Origin: Streptomyces sp. NBC_01478
Lineage (GTDB): Bacteria > Actinomycetota > Actinomycetes > Streptomycetales > Streptomycetaceae
Assembly: GCF_036227225.1 (NCBI RefSeq)
Contig: NZ_CP109444.1
Location: 124,001-188,000, forward strand
Reading direction: 5' to 3'
Length of the DNA stretch: 64,000 bases
A program made the translations under genes and the position numbers. Positions 59,056 to 64,000 of this stretch are shown piece by piece (within the stretch, counting starts at the first letter, position 1; each line of letters begins with the position of its first letter). The notes beneath the pieces were generated by a model that worked only from the letters and a program-made list of their open reading frames with translations, did no database searches and had not been told where the DNA came from.

Positions 59056-59085
59056 TGCCGCGGGCGCGGACTCCGTGACGGCGGC

Positions 59086-59121
59086 GGCACCCCGGCAGCG
59101 CCTCCTGGCGCCCGGGGTGCC
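59086..59121. terminator. bidirectional terminator
   Basis: GGCACCCCGG (59086-59095) and CCGGGGTGCC (59112-59121) form a perfect 10-bp stem; GCGCC and GGCGC inside the loop can extend it. It lies between the convergent ahpD-like and MFS genes. Confidence 0.75.
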
Positions 59122-59139
59122 GGTGTTGGGGCCTGTGTC

Positions 59140-60549
59140 TCACTGCTGTTCGGGGACGGGGAGCGGGAGCGGCCGGGGGGCGGGGTGGGGCTCGGCGGTG
59201 TGGAGTTCGGCCGCCCGGGGGGTGCGGTGTCGGGACTGGAGGGTGAGGGCGGCCAGGACGCACAGGGCGACGGGGGCGGCGAGGGTGAGCAGGACGGTGG
59301 AGAGGGTCCAGCCGGCTCTGACCATCAGGCCGCCGAGGAGGCCGCACAGGACGGGGCCCAGTTTGCCCATGCTGCTCGCCCAGCTCATGCCGGTGGCGCG
59401 GGCGGAGGACGGGTAGGCGAGGGCGGTGATCGCCTGCAGGGTGGCGTTGGCGGCCGGGAGGCAGCAGCCCAGGACGAAGGCGGCGGCGAGCAGTGCGGTG
59501 AACTGCACGGCCCACAGGGCCGCCGCCAGGAGGGCGAGGGTGCTCATGGTCCACAGGGTGGTCAGGACCCGGAAGCGGTCGAGGCGTTTGAGGGCGAAGG
59601 ACACCGAGAGCTGTCCGGCCAGGCCGCCCCATCCGAACAGGGCGACGGCCGCGCCGGCCTGTGCGGAGCTCAGGCCCGTGCGTTCGCCGAGCAGGGGCAG
59701 GTAGCTGAGGATCACGAAGACGACGCCGAGGCCGACGAAGAAGCACAGCCACAGCAGGAGGGTGGTGGCGGCCAGGCCCTTGGCCAGGAGGGTGCGCGGG
59801 GAGGGGCGTGCGGGGAGGGGGGTGGCGGGCCGGCCCGGGGCGGGGTGGGTGAGGTGGGTGAGGTCCTGGTGGGGGGCGACGGCGGCGAGGGCGCGGTGCA
59901 CTGCTTCCGGGCGGCCCCGGGCGGCGAGGACGCTCACCGACTCGGGGACCAGGCGCAGGACGGCGGGCAGGAGCAGGAGCGGGGCCAGGCCGGCCACGGC
60001 CAGGAGGGTGCGCCAGCCGAACGCGGGGATCAGGAGTGCGGACAGGACGCCGCCGAGGGTGGTGCCGGCGGTGACGCCGGTGAAGGACAGGGCGACCATC
60101 TGGCTTCTGCGCCGGGCCGGTGTCCAGTCCGCGACCAGGGCCATCACGCCGGGCAGGACGGCTCCCAGTCCCAGGCAGGCCACGGTGCGCAGGGCGGCGA
60201 GGGTGGTGATGCTGTGGGTGAGTGCCATGGCGGCCGTGCCCAGGCCGAAGACGGCGATGCCGGTGACGGTGATGCCTTTGCGGCCGTGCCGGTCGGCGAG
60301 CGGGCCGGTGGCCACGCCGCCGGCGACCATCGCCACGATGCCCAGGGTCACGGTGGCGGTCACGGCGTCGATGCCGGTCCCCCAGTCCTTCTTGATCAGG
60401 GGGTAGACGAAGGCGGCGACGGTGGCGTCGAGGCCTTCGGCGATCATCATGAGCAGGCCCAGGGTCACGATGAGCCACTGCCGGCGGCTCATCGGGCCGC
60501 GGTCGATGAACTCCTGCGGGCTCAGCCGTGGCGAGGTGTCCGTGGTCAT
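59140..60549 (-). CDS. MFS transporter, aromatic acid:H+ symporter (AAHS)-like
   Basis: A 469-aa protein with 12 predicted membrane helices. The loop 2-3 signature is GPLADRHGRKGITVTGIAVF and the N-terminal DGLD-like motif of AAHS carriers appears as MIAEGLDATVAAFVYPLI. AAHS relatives import or export aromatic acids such as benzoate or protocatechuate. It is downstream of the halogenase gene on the same strand, but a hairpin lies between them, so joint transcription is uncertain. Confidence 0.88.
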   Translation of the reverse strand: MTTDTSPRLSPQEFIDRGPMSRRQWLIVTLGLLMMIAEGLDATVAAFVYPLIKKDWGTGIDAVTATVTLGIVAMVAGGVATGPLADRHGRKGITVTGIAVFGLGTAAMALTHSITTLAALRTVACLGLGAVLPGVMALVADWTPARRRSQMVALSFTGVTAGTTLGGVLSALLIPAFGWRTLLAVAGLAPLLLLPAVLRLVPESVSVLAARGRPEAVHRALAAVAPHQDLTHLTHPAPGRPATPLPARPSPRTLLAKGLAATTLLLWLCFFVGLGVVFVILSYLPLLGERTGLSSAQAGAAVALFGWGGLAGQLSVSFALKRLDRFRVLTTLWTMSTLALLAAALWAVQFTALLAAAFVLGCCLPAANATLQAITALAYPSSARATGMSWASSMGKLGPVLCGLLGGLMVRAGWTLSTVLLTLAAPVALCVLAALTLQSRHRTPRAAELHTAEPHPAPRPLPLPVPEQQ

Positions 60550-60692
60550 GAGCGGGCCCTTTCGCGCGCGTGGTCGTAGCCGTGGCCGTGGGTCGTTGGT
60601 GGCCGTTCGTGGCCGTGGCCGTTCGTGGTGGTGCGGGGTGTCCCGCGGCCCCGCCCGGGGCCGCCCGTACGGCGTGCCGGGGGCGGGCGGCG

Positions 60693-60721
60693 CCGGCCCC
60701 CGGCTGTGGGCCGGGGGCCGG
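60693..60721 (-). terminator. strong GC hairpin after the halogenase gene
   Basis: CCGGCCCCCGGC (60693-60704) pairs perfectly with GCCGGGGGCCGG (60710-60721), 5-base loop. It lies 45 bp after the halogenase stop. Between it and the MFS start is a low-complexity stretch rich in GTGGCCGT repeats (60567-60640). Confidence 0.7.
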
Positions 60722-60766
60722 GGCTGTCGTCGTCCGGCGGGGGCCGGCCCGGGGTGAGAAGGGGTG

Positions 60767-62041
60767 TCAGCCGGCGGCGGGGGCCGCTTCGGCGTCCGCG
60801 ATGAGGTCGTCGAACTCGAGGTTGAACAGGGCGTGTTTGCCGCTGAGCCCGGAGATCAGCTTGACGAAGTCGACCTCGTTGGCGTTCTCCCGGCCGGGGT
60901 CGGTGATCTCCTGGGCCAGGCTCCAGTAGAAGCCCTTGCTCTTGGAGCGGTCGTAGAACTGCTCCACGAAGTAGCGGATGTCGCCGAAGAAGTCGCGGTA
61001 GGCGGTGGCGTAGCGGTCCAGTGCCTTCTCCTCGATCTCCGGGTGTTCGAGGATGGTGTCGACGATCTTCGACAGGGTGCTGCCGGCCATGGTCGCCAGG
61101 GCGACGCCGGTGGAGAAGAGCGGGTCGACGAAGGCGGCGGCGTCGCCGACCAGGACCCAGCCGTTGCCGTAGAAACGCTCGTTGGTGTAGGACCAGTCGC
61201 GGGCGGTGCGGTAGCCCGAGGTCTGGTGGGCGTCCTTGAGGAGTTCCTTGAGCTTGGTGGTCTGGGCGAGTTCGGAGGCGAAGAGGTCTTCCATGGAGGC
61301 GTCGGCGGCGCTGGCGGTGGCGGAGCGGGTCACGTAGCCGACGCTGAAGACGCCCTTGTCGATGGGGATGCCCCAGAACCAGCCGTCCTTGATGCCCTCG
61401 ATGAGGATGTTGCTCCACTCGTCGCCGGGCAGGCGGTGGCAGCCGTCGAAGTACGTCCACACCGCGACGTTCTGCAACTGGTCGTGCCAGTTGATCTCGG
61501 AGTACCTGCGGCCGATGACGCGGGCCTGGCCGGAGGCGTCGATGACCAGGGACGCCCTGGCCTCCTGGACGCCGGGCAGGCCGCGCAGTGTGTAGGTGAC
61601 GCCGACGACGCGGCCGTCCTGTTCGAGGGTGTCCTTGACGGTCGCTTCCTCGACGACGGTGACGCCGAGTTCGCGGGCCCGGTCCAGGATCATCGTGTCC
61701 AGGTCGGCGCGGCGTGTGTGGTAGGAGTACGGGATGCGGCCGCCGGTGGAGAACGAGAAGTTCCAGGGGATCTCGTTGTTTCCCCACACCAGTGTGCCGC
61801 CGTATTTGCGTTCGAATCCCCTGGCTTCCATGCGCTCGGTCAGGCCGAGTTCCTCCATGGGCAGCATGAATCCGGGGATGAGGGACTCCCCGACGTGATA
61901 GCGGGGAAAGCGTTCACGGTCGAGTACGAGAACGCGGCGCCCGCGCTGGGCGAGCAGCCCCGCGGTGGTCGCACCGGCGGGTCCGCCGCCGATGACGATG
62001 ACGTCGAAATCGTCAGAAATCCCGAGCAGAGTGGACGACAT
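60767..62041 (-). CDS. flavin-dependent halogenase
   Basis: A 424-aa FAD enzyme. The dinucleotide-binding motif is VIVIGGGPAGATTAGLLAQR (Gly18-Gly23), with FPRYHVGESLIPG after it and the halogenase motif GWFWGIP (W221, W223). The second FAD motif is WVLVGDAAAFVDPLFSTGVA. Conserved G-rich and WxWxIP motifs separate halogenases from monooxygenases, because the Trp pair blocks monooxygenation. The sequence is closest in layout to the phenol/pyrrole-acting PrnC/CndH-like group, which acts on free or carrier-bound substrates. No PKS or NRPS lies within the window, so the substrate is unknown. A flavin reductase partner is not seen. Confidence 0.88.
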   Translation of the reverse strand: MSSTLLGISDDFDVIVIGGGPAGATTAGLLAQRGRRVLVLDRERFPRYHVGESLIPGFMLPMEELGLTERMEARGFERKYGGTLVWGNNEIPWNFSFSTGGRIPYSYHTRRADLDTMILDRARELGVTVVEEATVKDTLEQDGRVVGVTYTLRGLPGVQEARASLVIDASGQARVIGRRYSEINWHDQLQNVAVWTYFDGCHRLPGDEWSNILIEGIKDGWFWGIPIDKGVFSVGYVTRSATASAADASMEDLFASELAQTTKLKELLKDAHQTSGYRTARDWSYTNERFYGNGWVLVGDAAAFVDPLFSTGVALATMAGSTLSKIVDTILEHPEIEEKALDRYATAYRDFFGDIRYFVEQFYDRSKSKGFYWSLAQEITDPGRENANEVDFVKLISGLSGKHALFNLEFDDLIADAEAAPAAG

Positions 62042-62246
62042 ACGAGACCTTCCCCAGTCGATGTGGCGGCGCTCGCGGGTCGCGTGAAGAGTTTCCGTGC
62101 GGAAGGTTCCGGTGGGGAGTTCTCTTCCGGCCGCCGAGCGCGTTCATGAACCAGGGTGCAGGGGGCGTCGGGGTGGTGTCACCGCCGATATTGCTCAGTT
62201 ACCGCCCCGCTTTTTCTCGATTGCTCCTCCGTTGTTTCCCAGGGGT

Positions 62247-63197
62247 TTATCCGTTTTCCCCGGGCGGGAATTCCCGGCCGGCCTGCCTGCGGGCCCGGTT
62301 GGCCTCGCGGCTGACGGCCCAGGCGTCCGCGACCGGGCCCAGGTGGCCGAGCTTGTCGGGGTTGCTGACCGAGCGGATCGTCTGGATCCGTCCGTCCAGG
62401 ACGTCGAGGGTCCAGGTGTTGAGGACCCTGCCGTCGCGGTCGCGGAAGATCGCGCCGGGCTGGCCGTTGACCTCGTGCGGCTCCATGGTGACGTCGACGC
62501 TCAGCAGCGGCGGGAAGTAGGAGGCGAGGAGGCGGGCGACGTTGTCGGCGCCGACGACGGCCTTCGCCAACTGCGGGGACTTGCCGCCGCCGTCCCCGAC
62601 GATCTGCGCGTCGGCGGCGAGCAGGTCGCGCAGGCACGCGACGTCGCCGTCGCGGACGGCGTCGAAGAAGCGCCCGGCGAGGTGCTCGCGTTCCTGGCGG
62701 TCGGCCTCGAAGCGGGGCCGGCCCTCTTCCATGTGGCGCCGTGCGCGGACCACGAGCTGGCGGCAGGCGGCCTCGGAGCGGTCCAGGGCCGAGGCGATCT
62801 CGGGGAAGCCGAAGGAGAACACCTCCCGCAGGACGAACACCGCCCGCTCCAGCGGGGAGAGCCTCTCCAGCAGCAGCAGGGCCGCCATGGAGAGCGAGTC
62901 GGCCAGTTCCGCGGAGCGTGCCGGGTCCTCGTAGGGGTCGGCCAGCAGGGGCTCGGGCAGCCACTGGCCGACGTACACCTCGCGCCGTGCGCGGGCCGAG
63001 CGCAGCACGTCGATGGAGATGCGGGTGACGGTGGTCGACAGGAAGGCCTTGGTGGAGCGGGGCTGGGTCGGGGAGGCGGTGAAGCGCAGCCAGGACTCCT
63101 GGACCGCGTCCTCGGCCTCGCTGACGCTGCCCAGGATGCGGTAGGCGATCGAGAACAGCAGGGGCCGCAGTTCCTCGAACTCCTCGGTCCTGCTCAT
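62247..63197 (-). CDS. sigJ: ECF41-family RNA polymerase sigma factor
   Basis: A 316-aa protein. Region 2 is LLFSIAYRILGSVSEAEDAV and QESWLRF; region 4 is LSPLERAVFVLREVFSFGFP with ALDRSEAACRQLVVRARRHM. The C-terminal 140 residues are a SnoaL-like domain (HLAGRFFDAVRDGDVACLRD; VTMEPHEVNGQPGAIF) ending in the ECF41 motif SNPDKLGHL, which controls activity. ATG 63197 follows GAAGGAG. An exact ECF41 promoter (TGTCACA-N16-CGTC) lies upstream, so it is likely autoregulated. The gene symbol is given for the SigJ-like class only. Confidence 0.92.
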   Translation of the reverse strand: MSRTEEFEELRPLLFSIAYRILGSVSEAEDAVQESWLRFTASPTQPRSTKAFLSTTVTRISIDVLRSARARREVYVGQWLPEPLLADPYEDPARSAELADSLSMAALLLLERLSPLERAVFVLREVFSFGFPEIASALDRSEAACRQLVVRARRHMEEGRPRFEADRQEREHLAGRFFDAVRDGDVACLRDLLAADAQIVGDGGGKSPQLAKAVVGADNVARLLASYFPPLLSVDVTMEPHEVNGQPGAIFRDRDGRVLNTWTLDVLDGRIQTIRSVSNPDKLGHLGPVADAWAVSREANRARRQAGREFPPGENG

Positions 63198-63392
63198 GCC
63201 GGCTCCTTCGGGAAGCCCTGGCGCCGCCGGGTGCGCGGCGCCCGCCCTGTCCGGCGCCGGCCGCCCCGGTGCTGTCTGCCGGGAGCGTAGCGGGTCGGCG
63301 GTGGTGCGGGAGCGGTGGTCGGGGTGCGGCATATCGGCCTTCTTGGCGGTGGTCGTCGCGGGGCTGGGCGGGGCGGGGTGTTCTGAGTCCGG

Positions 63393-63419
63393 GACGAGGC
63401 AGCCCGGCCGGCTGTGACA
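63393..63419 (-). promoter_or_regulatory. ECF41-type promoter
   Basis: Reading the minus strand, TGTCACA (63419-63413), a 16-base spacer, then CGTC (63396-63393). This matches the published ECF41 consensus exactly in sequence and spacing. It lies about 195 bp before the sigma start codon, leaving a long 5' UTR. Confidence 0.75.
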
Positions 63420-63473
63420 CGGCCGGCCGGTGGCGGCGGGTCCCGCCGTCCCGGGTGCCGGGCGGGGCGCGGG

Positions 63474-64000
63474 TCACGGGGCGGAATCCGGGAGCGGGGG
63501 GCGGGCCGGTACGGCCGGCGGGGCGGGGGGTGCGCCCCAGCGGACCGTCTGGATGCGGCCGTCGAGGATGTCGAGGGTCAGGGCGCCCAGGACGGTGCCG
63601 TCCGTGCCGCGGAAGACCGCGCCGGGGCGGGAGCCGTGGGGCCGCGGCTCCATGGTGACGCCGACGGCGAGCAGTGCCGGGACGACGGCGGCCAGGACTC
63701 GGGCCACCGGTGCGGAGCCGGCGATCAGTCCGGGCCAGGGCCGTGCCCCGCCCACCGTGTCGCCCGCCTCGGCGACGGCGGCGGCCAGACGGCGGCAGAC
63801 CGCCGGTGAGCAGCCCACCACCGACGCGGTCTGCGCGAGGGTGCGTCCGAAGACCTCCCGCAGGACGAAGAACGCGCGGGCGGGCGGGGGCAGCCGCTCC
63901 AGCAGCAGGGCGGCCGCCGCCGACGCCGACAGCGGCCCGGCCGGCTCTCCCAGGTCCTGGAAGGGGTCGGCGGGCGGGGGTGCGGGCGGGGGCGGCCCGG
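63474..64000 (-). CDS. second ECF41-like sigma factor, partial, with shortened C-terminal domain
   Basis: The frame is open from the window edge to TGA at 63474. It contains region 4 (ARAFFVLREVFGRTLAQTAS, then GCSPAVCRRLAAAV) and a SnoaL-like end (VTMEPRPHGSRPGAVFRGTD; LTLDILDGRIQTVRWG). Compared with its neighbour it lacks about 45 residues between region 4 and the SnoaL core and lacks the NPDKL motif. Its 5' part is outside the window. It may be a decaying paralogue. Confidence 0.75.
   Translation of the reverse strand, partial: GPPPPAPPPADPFQDLGEPAGPLSASAAAALLLERLPPPARAFFVLREVFGRTLAQTASVVGCSPAVCRRLAAAVAEAGDTVGGARPWPGLIAGSAPVARVLAAVVPALLAVGVTMEPRPHGSRPGAVFRGTDGTVLGALTLDILDGRIQTVRWGAPPAPPAVPARPPLPDSAP

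Overview
The window is high-GC DNA with strong GC bias at third codon positions. Its protein families are typical of streptomycetes: a DUF397/Scr1-type regulator/anti-sigma-like ATPase cluster, a DUF574 methyltransferase, a DUF6083 protein, and ECF41 sigma factors. It is almost certainly Streptomyces or a close relative. I see no rRNA or tRNA gene. Many genes are accessory and at least seven are broken, which suggests a variable chromosome region or an integrated element rather than core genome.

Region 1 (0-8.5 kb): HxlR regulator divergent from a SRPBCC/luciferase-like pair, an HNH-nuclease remnant, a zinc-finger/HTH regulator with a sigma-like partner, a DUF574 methyltransferase, and the Scr1/DUF397/ATPase cluster. 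Region 2 (8.5-15.1 kb): UvrD-like helicase operon, an XRE repressor beside two 18-bp palindromes, a coiled-coil DNA-binding protein, and a zinc-knuckle GIY-YIG-like protein. Region 3 (15.2-35.8 kb): an accessory area with a nitrilase-family hydrolase, a three-gene operon built round an NTPase with an altered P-loop, an SMC/Rad50-like protein with altered ATPase motifs plus small partners, a nucleotidyltransferase/HTH pair, an AT-richer membrane GAF-like gene, a TPR-NTPase, and several gene fragments.

Region 4 (35.8-54.4 kb) is the most unusual part. A complete type I-E CRISPR interference set (cas3, cas8e, cas11, cas7e, cas5e, cas6e) runs on the minus strand and continues, 14 bp after cas6e, into a DDE transposase of the TnsB/TniA type and an overlapping AAA ATPase of the TnsC/TniB type. 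Upstream lie four CRISPR arrays (about 48 repeats), each behind a related leader. There is no cas1, cas2, tnsA or recognisable tniQ. The sequence after two of the arrays carries tandem 17-bp boxes at a fixed 23-24 bp spacing, and the last array is followed by two such pairs in opposite orientation. They look like transposase-binding end repeats. Together these suggest a CRISPR-linked Tn7-like element, or a defence locus that recruited transposition proteins, with an unfamiliar gene complement.

Region 5 (54.4-64 kb): a frameshifted HTH/zinc gene, a 41-aa zinc protein, a gene with terminal-protein-like layout, a DUF485/ActP symporter pair, an AhpD-family CMD protein, an MFS (AAHS-type) transporter, a flavin-dependent halogenase, and an ECF41 sigma factor with a perfect ECF41 consensus promoter upstream. 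A second, shortened ECF41-like gene runs off the window end.
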